Of a stretch of DNA of 64,000 nucleotides, positions 44,376-55,200 are shown in pieces. Every line of letters begins with the position of its first letter. Positions within the stretch are counted from its first letter, which is position 1. Location: assembly GCA_903913285.1 (NCBI GenBank), contig CAIWKO010000054.1, positions 22,253 through 86,252 of the forward strand, in the 5' to 3' direction. The position numbers and the translations under genes were made by a program. This DNA is from an uncultured Bacteroidales bacterium. GTDB lineage: Bacteria; Bacteroidota; Bacteroidia; Bacteroidales; CAIWKO01. The notes beneath the pieces are model-generated. The model saw only the letters and a program-made list of their open reading frames with translations, did no database searches and had not been told where the DNA came from.

Positions 44376-45251
44376 TTAATAATATTCTATTTCACGCTCT
44401 GTAACATCTATAGGTATAACCCCATCTTTTAATAATGCCTGTTTAACCCAGTTTCCAATTTTATCATAATCGTATTTATAAATACCATTGACATCTAAAC
44501 TACCGTCCGAAAGAAAAGAGTTAAATTCAATCTCATTCCCTTTTTCATCATATTTGTTAGTATATCTTTGATTGAGACTGCCGTCGGCATTAAATTCATT
44601 TCCTTCAATTACATTTCCTTTATCGTCATATTTATAAGTATGTTTATTCTCATATAAATTTCCTTCTGCATCGTATTTATTCTCTATAAGTTTATTTCCT
44701 TTATCATCATACGAGTATATATTTCTTCTATGCAAAGTGTTTCTTGAATCATAAATAGTGTTTTCAATAACATTACCCATATTATCGTATGTATTGACTT
44801 CTCTAAAATCTAAAACATCTTCTATTAATGTGTAATGGTTTTTCTCAATCACATTGTTTTCATTATCATATTTGTAAGTATTTTTTTTACATAAATTATC
44901 TTCCCAATCGAATTCTTTGTACTCAATAATTTTTCTTTTATCATTATACATATATATTTTTTTATAATCGAGATTTCCTTTTTCATTGAATGTATTCACT
45001 TCAATCACATTTTCATCATCATTATACTTGTATACGTCTTTAATAGCTGAAAAATTCCTCCAACCAACCCCCCTTAAATAGTTACACTCAATTTTATTAC
45101 CAACTTCATTAAAGATCATAATATCTTTTTCGTCAATACTCTTTTGTATTATGCCATAGTCATTTTCAATTCTATAGAGAGTTTTAGTAATTGATTTAAT
45201 TTTCCCAATTAATTTTAGTTCTGTGAGATTGTTTTTTATTTTACTTTCCAT
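44376..45251 (-). CDS. YD-type tandem-repeat protein
   Basis: 291 aa. About eight repeats of 23-25 residues cover residues 70-270, each of the form Y-x-Y-D-x-K-G-N-x-I-E-x-N-x-F-x-x-x-G-x-L, for example YKYDDKGNVIEGNEFNADGS and TYDNMGNVIENTIYDSRNTL. This resembles RHS/YD repeats, but short and without toxin or signal peptide. The repeats could form a beta-solenoid binding surface. Function unknown; part of the AT-rich operon, 25 bp after 45277. Confidence 0.75.
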   Translation of the reverse strand: MESKIKNNLTELKLIGKIKSITKTLYRIENDYGIIQKSIDEKDIMIFNEVGNKIECNYLRGVGWRNFSAIKDVYKYNDDENVIEVNTFNEKGNLDYKKIYMYNDKRKIIEYKEFDWEDNLCKKNTYKYDNENNVIEKNHYTLIEDVLDFREVNTYDNMGNVIENTIYDSRNTLHRRNIYSYDDKGNKLIENKYDAEGNLYENKHTYKYDDKGNVIEGNEFNADGSLNQRYTNKYDEKGNEIEFNSFLSDGSLDVNGIYKYDYDKIGNWVKQALLKDGVIPIDVTEREIEYY

Positions 45252-45276
45252 ATTTTATTTTTTATAGTTTTTAATT

Positions 45277-45483
45277 TCAACTACAAGCCTTAAATAAAGC
45301 AATAATTATTATCAAGGGTAATAAAATCCATAATATTGTCATAAAAGCACTTGCACCCCATACTGCTCCATCTACCGCTCCCTTAGCGGCACCTTCTTTA
45401 CCTTTTTTGCCTAGTCCATATGCAAATCCAATAACAGCGCCTAATACCACTATTACAATTAACCAAAAGAATCCTCCGCCCAT
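45277..45483 (-). CDS. Small glycine-zipper membrane protein
   Basis: 68 aa from the ATG at 45483 (MGGGFFWLIVIVVLG); a longer form to 45510 needs a TTG start and overlaps the upstream stop. Two hydrophobic helices (FFWLIVIVVLGAVIGFA and MTILWILLPLIIIIALF) flank a Gly/Ala-rich segment, GKEGAAKGAVDGAVWGASAF, as in glycine-zipper membrane proteins. Such proteins include membrane-disrupting toxins and envelope lipoproteins, but there is no evidence for either here. Confidence 0.65.
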   Translation of the reverse strand: MGGGFFWLIVIVVLGAVIGFAYGLGKKGKEGAAKGAVDGAVWGASAFMTILWILLPLIIIIALFKACS

Positions 45484-45499
45484 AATATTATTTTTTATT

Positions 45500-45997
45500 T
45501 TATTCCGCAATTACAGTTTTTATAATAGATGACTTAATTTCAGTAGATGCAGCAGATAAAGCATTAGCCCAACAATCATTTTGAGTATTACTCCTATTTA
45601 TAACTGATTTAAAAAATGTATCACTTGCAATAATAATAGCCTGCATTGCTATTTTAGCATCGATATAATCTCGTTTTTTTTCTATTTCTTCATTTTTGGA
45701 ATCAATTATTGAACTATTAATTGTCGTAATATTAGAAGCCATATATAGGCTTATTTTTGCAATAGTTTTAGGTAAAATTTCTTTATCAATAATTAAAGCT
45801 TCATCAAAAATAGCATTTACAACATTGCAAACTGTAATAGCTGCATTATTAATATAATTATCTACAACAGAATCATGTTCTGAAATATCTCCATCATGAT
45901 AATCTAAAATTTTTTTTGCACAATACCAAATATAAGCTAGGTTACAATTTTCGACAGCGATATTAAATTTTTCTTTCAAATTTTCACTTATTTCCAT
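45500..45997 (-). CDS. Unknown helical protein, paralogue A
   Basis: 165 aa, AT-rich, predicted all-helical. Shares its start (MEISENLKEKFNIAVENC) and general layout (IAKISLYM, IDAKIAMQAIIIASDTF) with the gene at 46072. No signal peptide or membrane span. No family recognised. Confidence 0.65.
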   Translation of the reverse strand: MEISENLKEKFNIAVENCNLAYIWYCAKKILDYHDGDISEHDSVVDNYINNAAITVCNVVNAIFDEALIIDKEILPKTIAKISLYMASNITTINSSIIDSKNEEIEKKRDYIDAKIAMQAIIIASDTFFKSVINRSNTQNDCWANALSAASTEIKSSIIKTVIAE

Positions 45998-46071
45998 TTT
46001 ATATGTTTAACTGGTTGCCTTTTTTATACTCCATTTTAATAATAGTTCCTTTTATCTAAGTAATAAAAGTA

Positions 46072-46614
46072 TTATTTGTCAAAATTTTTTAAAATTTCAA
46101 CAATATGAGCAGAAATTCTATTATAAGCTGCAGAATTAGCAGCAGCATCAGTAATATCATTAGGGGCTAATACGTTGGAATTATCCTTAATATAAGCTTC
46201 CATTGCTAAGGCAATAGCCTGAGCTGCAATGCTTGGAGCTTCGATATAGTGTGCGTCAATTTTTTGTGGGTCTGTAATACTTTTTGTATTTAAAAGAATA
46301 TATAGCCTTATAGTACTTGCTACTTTCATTAAATCATCTTTATTAATATTAATTATTAAAGGTTCATTAAATTGAGCAAACGCATCATTAAATACAGCAA
46401 CAGAGGTATCACAAACTGCAATTGCAGCTTTTTTTGTGGCACTCTCTACAAAAGTAGCAAGTCGTGGACCAACTCGTTCTATATTAAAAAATAAATCATC
46501 ACGGTCAGTATAATGATAATCAATAGCTGACTTAGCTATAGAAAGTATAAGAACTTCATCACATGCTTCGACTGCAATGTTAAACTTTTCTTTCAAATCT
46601 TTACTTATTTCCAT
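46072..46614 (-). CDS. Unknown helical protein, paralogue B
   Basis: 180 aa. MEISKDLKEKFNIAVEACDE matches paralogue A at the N-terminus; SIAAQAIALAMEAY corresponds to its AMQAIIIASDTF segment. It has an insertion at about 45-65 (ERVGPRLATFVESA). Also helical, with no signal. The pair is best explained by tandem duplication and divergence, separated by 74 bp. No family recognised. Confidence 0.65.
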   Translation of the reverse strand: MEISKDLKEKFNIAVEACDEVLILSIAKSAIDYHYTDRDDLFFNIERVGPRLATFVESATKKAAIAVCDTSVAVFNDAFAQFNEPLIININKDDLMKVASTIRLYILLNTKSITDPQKIDAHYIEAPSIAAQAIALAMEAYIKDNSNVLAPNDITDAAANSAAYNRISAHIVEILKNFDK

Positions 46615-46641
46615 TTTATTAAGTTTTTAAACAAGCTTATT

Positions 46642-46884
46642 TTATTCATAAATTTTCACAAACACATTATATAATATGTCTCTTATTGGTTCAATAATTT
46701 CATTATTCTTTTCTGGATTAGAAAGTAGTTCAATTAATTTTTTAGGAGGTTCATGTAGTATTAATGAAATAAACTCATTTCCATCTGAATAATTCTTTCT
46801 TAGTATAAAAGATATTTTTCCGTCTTTTTCAGGTGTTGGACTTAAATGAAATGATTTTTCAAATTTTTGTTTATCCATCTTCAT
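46642..46884 (-). CDS. Small protein of unknown function, first gene of the operon
   Basis: 80 aa from the ATG at 46884 (MKMDKQKFEKSFHLSP); a second Met at residue 3 is possible, and the longer frame to 46932 was not used because it covers the likely promoter. Sequence includes FILRKNYSDGNEFISLILHE and LLSNPEKNNEIIEPIRDIL. It is charged and may be all-alpha/beta. No family recognised. It ends 27 bp before the paralogue B gene. Confidence 0.5.
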   Translation of the reverse strand: MKMDKQKFEKSFHLSPTPEKDGKISFILRKNYSDGNEFISLILHEPPKKLIELLSNPEKNNEIIEPIRDILYNVFVKIYE

Positions 46885-46945
46885 AATTTTAATTTTTATT
46901 ATCCCGTTTTTTAAATGGTTTCTGGTCTCCACTTTTATCGTACTT

Positions 46946-46971
46946 CAAAATTAACTAATTTTCAATTCAAA
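46946..46971 (-). promoter_or_regulatory. Possible promoter of the AT-rich operon
   Basis: On the minus strand TAATTTTG (46953-46946) is a good -7 element; TTTG at 46971-46968 is a possible -33 but the spacer of 14 is short. Confidence 0.3.
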
Positions 46972-46985
46972 AGAAATAATATAAC

Positions 46986-47030
46986 AAAAAAAAAACTCCC
47001 TCAGCCACCCACAACCTCAGGAGTTTTTCT
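46986..47030 (-). terminator. Terminator after the 47061 gene
   Basis: AAACTCC / GGAGTTT stem with an 18-nt loop (about 46990-47028), with an A run on the plus strand that becomes a T run on the minus strand. It separates 47061-48050 from the operon beyond. Confidence 0.6.
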
Positions 47031-47060
47031 AACTAGTAATTCGTAATTAGCAACTAATAA

Positions 47061-48050
47061 TTAGGCAACCGGCGGTGCATCAGGTGCAACCACTTCCGGC
47101 TTTTCCAATTCAATATCCATCACCATCGTAACTTTCGGGTCTATTTCCACATCTTCTTCATATTTAGTATATCCTTCAGCCTGTGCATAAAGCATTTTTA
47201 CTGTTTTCGAATTTACTTTTATCTTGTAAACTCCGTTCGCATCCGTCAAAACACCCTTTAAATTATCATTCGTCCAAACTTTCACGTTTGCAATCGGGTT
47301 TTCAGTTTCAAAATCTGTAACTCTTCCCGTAATAGTAGCATCCGTTTTCAATGCTTTACTATCGCTGGCAGGCAATTGAGTTATTTTCCGTCTGATAGCG
47401 GTCATCGTATAATCTTTCAGTTTATCCTTATCCGTAAACTTATAGATCCTTTTTCCGTCAGCACAAATATTCATACAATCCTGATACATCCCGTTCAAAA
47501 AATCAATATTTTGCAGCACTATCGATTCTTTTTCTTCTATCTTCTGCACTCTGGTAGCATTTCGTGTATCAATATCCGTAATCAGATCTTGGTAAGCAGT
47601 ATGCATAGCATCCGTATAACCCTGGTCTTTAATCGGGTCCAGGTTATCATCTATCATTTGCCAATTCGTTTGTACTTCAATGATCAGTTGTTCCATATCC
47701 TTCGTACCTATCTCATGTCTAACTTCCTTAAACCTGAAACTTGTAACTGGTACCGATAAGGGTGCAACTTTGGCTGCATCTTCAACATACCCTTCATATT
47801 TATTAAGTATAGGTCGCAAACTGTTTGCCTCAGCATAAATTTCCTCCGTCATTTGCTTTTCTTCGCCTATTTTTATCTTATTCTCAACTAAATTGGTCAG
47901 GTCTTTTATTCTTAAACTGAGTGCATCTATAAAGGCTTGCACATATTTTGGCTTGTAATTTTTAAATGTAGCAAGGTCTCTGGCTAAATTATCCCTTACT
48001 ATTTTACAAAACGAAACCAATTCTCCGATTGATAAAGTGAATTTTTTCAT
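47061..48050 (-). CDS. Helical protein with a C-terminal carboxypeptidase-regulatory-like domain
   Basis: 329 aa. Residues 1-235 are helical and highly charged (FTLSIGELVSFCKIVRDNLA; MTEEIYAEANSLRPILNKYE), recalling a Bacteroidota family of unknown function. Residues 240-315 form a CarboxypepD_reg-like beta sandwich: TGRVTDFETENPIANVKVWT and GVLTDANGVYKIKVNSKTVK. That domain is usually exported, yet there is no signal peptide, which is odd. It ends in a Pro-rich tail. No role can be assigned. Confidence 0.7.
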   Translation of the reverse strand: MKKFTLSIGELVSFCKIVRDNLARDLATFKNYKPKYVQAFIDALSLRIKDLTNLVENKIKIGEEKQMTEEIYAEANSLRPILNKYEGYVEDAAKVAPLSVPVTSFRFKEVRHEIGTKDMEQLIIEVQTNWQMIDDNLDPIKDQGYTDAMHTAYQDLITDIDTRNATRVQKIEEKESIVLQNIDFLNGMYQDCMNICADGKRIYKFTDKDKLKDYTMTAIRRKITQLPASDSKALKTDATITGRVTDFETENPIANVKVWTNDNLKGVLTDANGVYKIKVNSKTVKMLYAQAEGYTKYEEDVEIDPKVTMVMDIELEKPEVVAPDAPPVA

Positions 48051-48511
48051 AATAATAAGTTTAAAATTTCAGCTAAGATAGTAAATAATGTCACTCAATC
48101 CAAGAACTATTTTGCATAGCTGCCACAAAGCCGATTTGTGTATATGTACATTTATAAATTGTCGACAAACGTCTATTCTTTATGTACTTGGATTCTGAAT
48201 TTAGAAGAATATTTTTTAATTTACAAGTACTTTTTCCACTTTTTTTATCATTTTTTTCCAAAATCAGCCAAATTTTTAAATTGTTTCGAAGAAATAACTT
48301 TACTAACTTCTGTATTCTATCTTCTAAATTCTGAATTCTCAAAATAAACACCCTTTATTTTAGTATCTACTGTGAATATATCTTTATTTACTACCTTTAT
48401 ATTTTTATTCTCTACTTACTTTTCTTCATTTTCTGCTTTCACATCATCACTCTCTATCATCTTTTCATCATTTTCTACTTATTTTATCTCACTTTCTTTC
48501 TTCATACTTTC
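48051..48511. other. AT-rich intergenic DNA with a pyrimidine-rich stretch
   Basis: 48371-48511 is a strongly pyrimidine-biased tract on the plus strand (TTTTATTCTCTACTTACTTT and so on). No credible gene: small open frames in this region lack signals. Nothing else recognised. Confidence 0.45.
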
Positions 48512-48835
48512 ATAAACAACCAACACATGATCATTCACTGGCAATATTTTTCATAAACAGCCAACATGTTCTTATAAACAAGCAACATTTTCCAATAATG
48601 TGCTTTCACATTGTTATAAACAGGCAACACTTTAAAATTATCAATGAACTTTTTGTCATAATCAAGCAACTTTTTCTTATAAACAAACAACTTTTTCGTA
48701 TCAAGTCTCATCTTCTTCTTATATCAACCAACATTTCTTATAAACAGGCAACATTTTGTCAATATCAATGAATATTTCCTATAAACAGGCAACATTTTCG
48801 TATAAACAAGCAACATTTTTTTATTCTCAATGTAC
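48512..48835. repeat. Degenerate tandem array, 21-bp unit (ATAAACAGGCAACATTTTC)
   Basis: About 15 units of ATAAACARGCAACATTTTC-type sequence with a period near 21 bp (clear pairs at 48740, 48781 and 48802), mixed with diverged units. No palindromic core and no reading frame spans the array. Confidence 0.75.
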
Positions 48836-49461
48836 GACCCTTATTCCTTACCTTTTATCTTGCATTATTCCCCTTTCATATTTTTACCCCTTTTCACCCA
48901 CTTCATAATTTCTACCAACTTTAAACTATTAACTTCTAACTTTAAACTTTAACTTTAGGCACTTTAAGTACTTTAGTTCACCTGCCCGACGATCAGGCGG
49001 GCTTTAGGCACTTCTTCTTCTTTCCTCCCCACAAATCCTCCAAACTTTAAAAAAATCTTTAAAAACTTAAAACAAAAACCCTTTAACACTGAACTATTAA
49101 CAACAAACTTCCTCTGTGTTCCTCTGTTTCTTCTCTGTTTTTCTCTGTGGTTAAAAAAATATTGGAAGTAGAAAAACAGAAAACAGAAATAATTGCACAA
49201 ACCTTCCTATAACCTAAAAGTCTACAGCCTAAACCCCTAAACACCTAAATCAAACTTCTCCGTGTTTCTCCGTTCTCTCTGTGTCTCCGTGGTTTTTTTT
49301 CTCAAATCCCCTATCCCTAATTACTAATCACTAACAAACTTAAAACAAAAAATATCAAACTTATTTTCCCTTATGCTAATCCAAAAATTAGTAATTTTAA
49401 CCGCCTGAAATCATTCACCTAAAACATCAACACGGGCAAACAACCTAATCAACCACCGGGC
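48836..49461. other. Intergenic DNA with short phrase repeats
   Basis: Contains CTTTAGGCACTT-type phrases (about 48953-49015) with a small GCCCG/CGGGC hairpin, two CTCTGTG/CTCCGTG-type tracts (about 49111-49145 and 49256-49295), and a 30-bp sequence at 49213-49242 that is identical to 58131-58160. No gene recognised; wecB starts at 49462. Confidence 0.5.
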
Positions 49462-50610
49462 ATGATAAAACTCATCACCATAGTAGGCGCGCGTCCGCAG
49501 TTTATAAAAGCTTCGGCCATCAGCCGCGCCATCAAAACAAACTACTATAACCACATCAGCGAAACGCTGGTTCACACCGGTCAGCACTACGACGATAATA
49601 TGTCGGCCGTGTTTTTCGACGAACTGCAGCTTCCCCTGCCCAAATACAACCTCAACACGGGTTCGGGCAGCCACGGCAAACAAACCTCGGAGATGATGAG
49701 TGGCATAGAGAGCGTTTTGCTGAGCGAAAAGCCCGATGCCGTCGTCATATACGGCGACACCAACTCGACCCTGGCGGCCGCCGTGGCTGCAGCCAAGTTG
49801 CACATAGCCGTGGTGCACATAGAAGCGGGCCTGCGTTCGTTCAACAAGCTGATGCCCGAAGAAATTAACCGCATTTGCACCGATCATGTATCGACACTGT
49901 TGTTTTCGCCCTCGTTAAAAGGCATCGAAAACCTTATGCTCGAAGGCTTCGCGACGGGCAAGCAGCCTCCTTATGGCATCAACAAGCCGGGGGTGTTTCA
50001 TTGCGGTGATATTATGTATGACAACTCGCTTTATTTCTCGAAAATTGCGGAACACAAAAGCCACATCATCGAACAACTGGATGTCGAGCCCGATAACTAC
50101 GTGCTGGTTACGCTTCACCGCGATACCAACACCGACGATGCGCAGCGTTTGAACTCTATTTTGAGCGCCCTGCAGCGCATCAGCCTTGCACATAACATGC
50201 AGATGGTGATACCGCTGCATCCGCGCACCCAAAAGAAGTGGGAAGAACTGAGCAGCGACGGTTTGAAAGATGCTATGATGAAAAACAAGCTGATACGGAT
50301 GATACCCGCGGCCTCGTATCTGGATTTTATCCGTTTGGAGAAAAACGCCAGACTGATCATGACCGATTCGGGCGGGGTGCAGAAAGAAGCTTATTTTTTT
50401 GAAAAGAAATGCGTGATATTGCGCGACGAAACCGAATGGGTAGAGCTGCTCGACCTGGGTATAGCGCAACTGTGCGGCGCCGACGAGGAACGTATTGTTA
50501 AGGGTTTTGATGCGCTGTTGCAGAAACAGGAGCTGCATTATCCGCCCATTTATGGCGACGGGCATGCTGCCGAGTTTATTCTGGACAGAATTATAGAAAC
50601 TTTCAGATAA
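49462..50610 (+). CDS. wecB: UDP-N-acetylglucosamine 2-epimerase (non-hydrolysing)
   Basis: 382 aa. Blocks: ITIVGARPQFIKASAISRAI, LVHTGQHYDDNMSAVFFDEL, VYGDTNSTLAA, HIEAGLRSFNKLMPEEINR and MTDSGGVQKEAYFFEKKCVI. It interconverts UDP-GlcNAc and UDP-ManNAc, a precursor of amino-sugar polymers. It is monocistronic with a strong terminator. Its GC content is well above the preceding AT-rich region. It could supply the cluster at 24-41 kb. Confidence 0.95.
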   Translation: MIKLITIVGARPQFIKASAISRAIKTNYYNHISETLVHTGQHYDDNMSAVFFDELQLPLPKYNLNTGSGSHGKQTSEMMSGIESVLLSEKPDAVVIYGDTNSTLAAAVAAAKLHIAVVHIEAGLRSFNKLMPEEINRICTDHVSTLLFSPSLKGIENLMLEGFATGKQPPYGINKPGVFHCGDIMYDNSLYFSKIAEHKSHIIEQLDVEPDNYVLVTLHRDTNTDDAQRLNSILSALQRISLAHNMQMVIPLHPRTQKKWEELSSDGLKDAMMKNKLIRMIPAASYLDFIRLEKNARLIMTDSGGVQKEAYFFEKKCVILRDETEWVELLDLGIAQLCGADEERIVKGFDALLQKQELHYPPIYGDGHAAEFILDRIIETFR

Positions 50611-50645
50611 AAAAAAAGCCCCGAATGTTCGGGGCGTTTTTTTTA
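50611..50645 (+). terminator. Terminator after wecB
   Basis: GCCCCGA / TCGGGGC stem (50618-50635) with loop ATGT, flanked by A7 and a T-rich tract (also able to act for the convergent gdh gene). Confidence 0.88.
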
Positions 50646-50661
50646 TCGGTAATTAAAGTGA

Positions 50662-52080
<1,419 letters not shown>

Positions 52081-52256
52081 TCAGTTTTTTTGTACATAAA
52101 ATACTAAATTTTAATTAATTGACTTGCGTACATTCACTAAAGTAAATACCTAAGTAGTATAAGGTGTTTACATAAAATAAAATAAGTGTATCACTTAAAA
52201 GCGAAATAACAATAATTGATTTATCTTAGCCGAAAATAATAAATGCTGTCAGGGAA

Positions 52257-55200
52257 ATGGATACTATAAAAGACACTCAAAAAGAATTACAGAAACTGGT
52301 TGCTGAAAATACCGAACGACTTAAAGAACTTGCCTGTATTAATTATACGACTCAAATTACCCGTGAAGGACGTCCGATGGACGAAACTTTACAGAAGATA
52401 TGCAACAAACTTCCCAACGCATGGCAGTATCCTGATTATACGGTTGCCCGAATCAAGTATGATAATCTGGTTTTCCCGACGCAGGATTTTGAAATAACCG
52501 ACTGGAAACAACTTCAATCATTCAGTACGATAGACGATAAAAAAGGAAGTGTTGAAATCTATTATACCAAAGAGTTTGCCGCCTGCGATGAAGGCCCTTT
52601 CTTGAAAGAAGAGCGTAATTTAATTGAAAATATCTCCAACCTGATAGCCGGCTATTTGAATAGTTTGTTGGCTAAGCAGATCATCAGCAAAACCAAATCG
52701 GGGGAAGTTACTTCTGACGGAGATAAGAGCCAAACCTCGGGAAATATAAGCGGAAGACAGCTTTTGCAAAAGTTTTTGAATAAGCAAAACTATCAGCGCG
52801 ACGTGTTTCACGATCTGATGCCTTTCAAAGTGAGGGAAATACTGATCGTTGCCAATTTATACGATGCTTATAATATTGAAAAAGAAGGCCGCTTTGTTGA
52901 GCATTTTCTGGGTGAATATTATCAGTTGAATTTAACTTCGATGCCACGAGTTACAGGTGTTTCTTCTTCGGAGGAAGTGTTCTCGCAATTGCGCTCAAAG
53001 CATTTCGATCTGGTGATATTTATGATGGGCGTTGATAAGAATATTCCCGCAGACATCAGTAAGGAGATCAGAAAAGCGTATCCATATATTCCTATTTTCC
53101 TGTTGTTGAATAACAGCAGCGATATAGAGATCTTTGAAAAGAAACGAACCCGATATGGTTCAATTGACAATGTATTTGTGTGGAACGGCGACCCCAAGGT
53201 GTTTTTTGCCATGGTGAAGTATCTTGAAGACAAGGTGAATGTTGATAACGATACGAAACTGGGCTTTGTGAGAGTGATATTGTTGGTTGAGGATTCGGCT
53301 ATTTATTATTCGCGCTATCTTCCGCTATTATACACCAATGTGATGGTGCAAACCCAGCGTATCATTGAGGATGTTAGTTCGGACGAACTGCTCAAGGTGC
53401 TTCGTTTGCGGGCCCGTCCCAAGATATTGCTGGCTTCGAACTACGAAGAGGCGATACAGATATTTAACCGCTACAAGGAATATATGTTATGCCTGATAAC
53501 CGACGTGAAATATGAAAAGGATGGGGTAGAAGATGATAATGCGGGAGTGCGCCTGGTTGAATATGTGAGAAGTCAGATAAAAGATATACCGATCGTATTG
53601 CAGTCGTCAGATAAAGAAAATGCCAATAAAGCCTTCGAACTGAAGACTATTTTTATTGATAAGAATTCGACGACTTTGCTGCAGGATGTGCAGAGTTTTA
53701 TTACACACTACCTGGGATTTGGTAATTTTATATATAAGAACGCCGAAGGGAAACAAATTGCCGTTGCACGGTCGCTCAGAGAGTTTGAGAATTATTTAAA
53801 GATCATCCCTGATGATTCGTTGGTGTATCATGCCAAACGTGATCATTATTCGCTATGGCTATTGGCACGAGGCGAAATTCAACTGGCGCATTATATCAAC
53901 CCCTATAAGGTAAATGAGTTTAAAACTACCAAAGATCTGAGAGATTTTTTGCTTCATTCTATAGAACTTCACCGAAACGAGCAAAACAAAGGTAAAGTGA
54001 TCAGTTTCGAAGAAGTAGACAGTCTGGAAGAAAGCAGTATTATCAGTTTGGCTTCGGGTTCGCTGGGCGGAAAGGGTCGCGGTGTTTCGTTCATCAATAC
54101 GTTGATCTATAATTTCGATTTTCATAATCTGATACCCAATATCAATATCCGCTGTCCGAAGACACTGATCATAGGAACCGACGAATTTGAATACTTTTTA
54201 GACCGCAACAAGCTTCATGCGATCATCAACGATGGAACTGATTATGAAGTGCTGAAAGAACAATTTGTTAGAGGTACGCTAACCGAAGGACTTATCAAGC
54301 GACTTCGCAAAGTCCTGAAGCTAATTCATAATCCTATCGCAGTACGTTCGTCTGGATTGTTCGAAGATTCGTTGAAGCAGCCTTTTGCAGGTATATTTGA
54401 GACCTATTTGTTGCCAAACAATCACCCCGATATCGATGTTTGTCTGGTGCAATTGATGACTGCCATCAAACTGGTTTTTGCATCGGTGTATTCAAAGGTA
54501 GCACGCGGATATGTTGAAGCCATCAATTATAATATCGAGGATGAAAAGATGGCGGTAGTGCTTCAAGAGGTTGTGGGCAACAAATACGATGAATGTTTTT
54601 ACCCGCATATCAGCGGTGTGGCCCAGTCGTATAATTATTATCCTGTAGGACACATGAAACCGGAGGAGGGTGTGGCTGTGGCTGCCGTTGGGTTGGGAAC
54701 CTATGTGGTTGATGGCGAAAAGGCCTACCGTTTTTCGCCCATGTATCCCACCACTGAGAATTATACTCCTAAAGATCTGTATAAAAATTCGCAACTGCAT
54801 TTTTATGCCGTTGATCTGAGCAAAAAAGATGTGAACCTGATGGAAGGTGAGTCGGCAGGTTTGGTGAAATTCGACATTGATGTGGCCGAAAAGCAGGGCA
54901 CGCTTCGCCATTGTGCCTCGGTTTTTGATATGGAAAACGAGCGTATAATCCCTGGAATAACCACTCCCGGACCAAGAATTATCAATTTCGCCAATATCCT
55001 TAAATATAATTACGCGCCTCTGGCCGAAACCATTCAAGTGGTGCTTGATATTGTGAAAGAAGCCCTCGGAACCCCTGTTGAAATTGAATTTGCAGTGGAT
55101 CTGACCAAAGATGATAAGAACAGAGCGTCGTTCTATCTGCTGCAGATAAAGCCTTTGTTAGGAAACAGTCAGGATTATGAAATCAATATGGATGAGCTCG

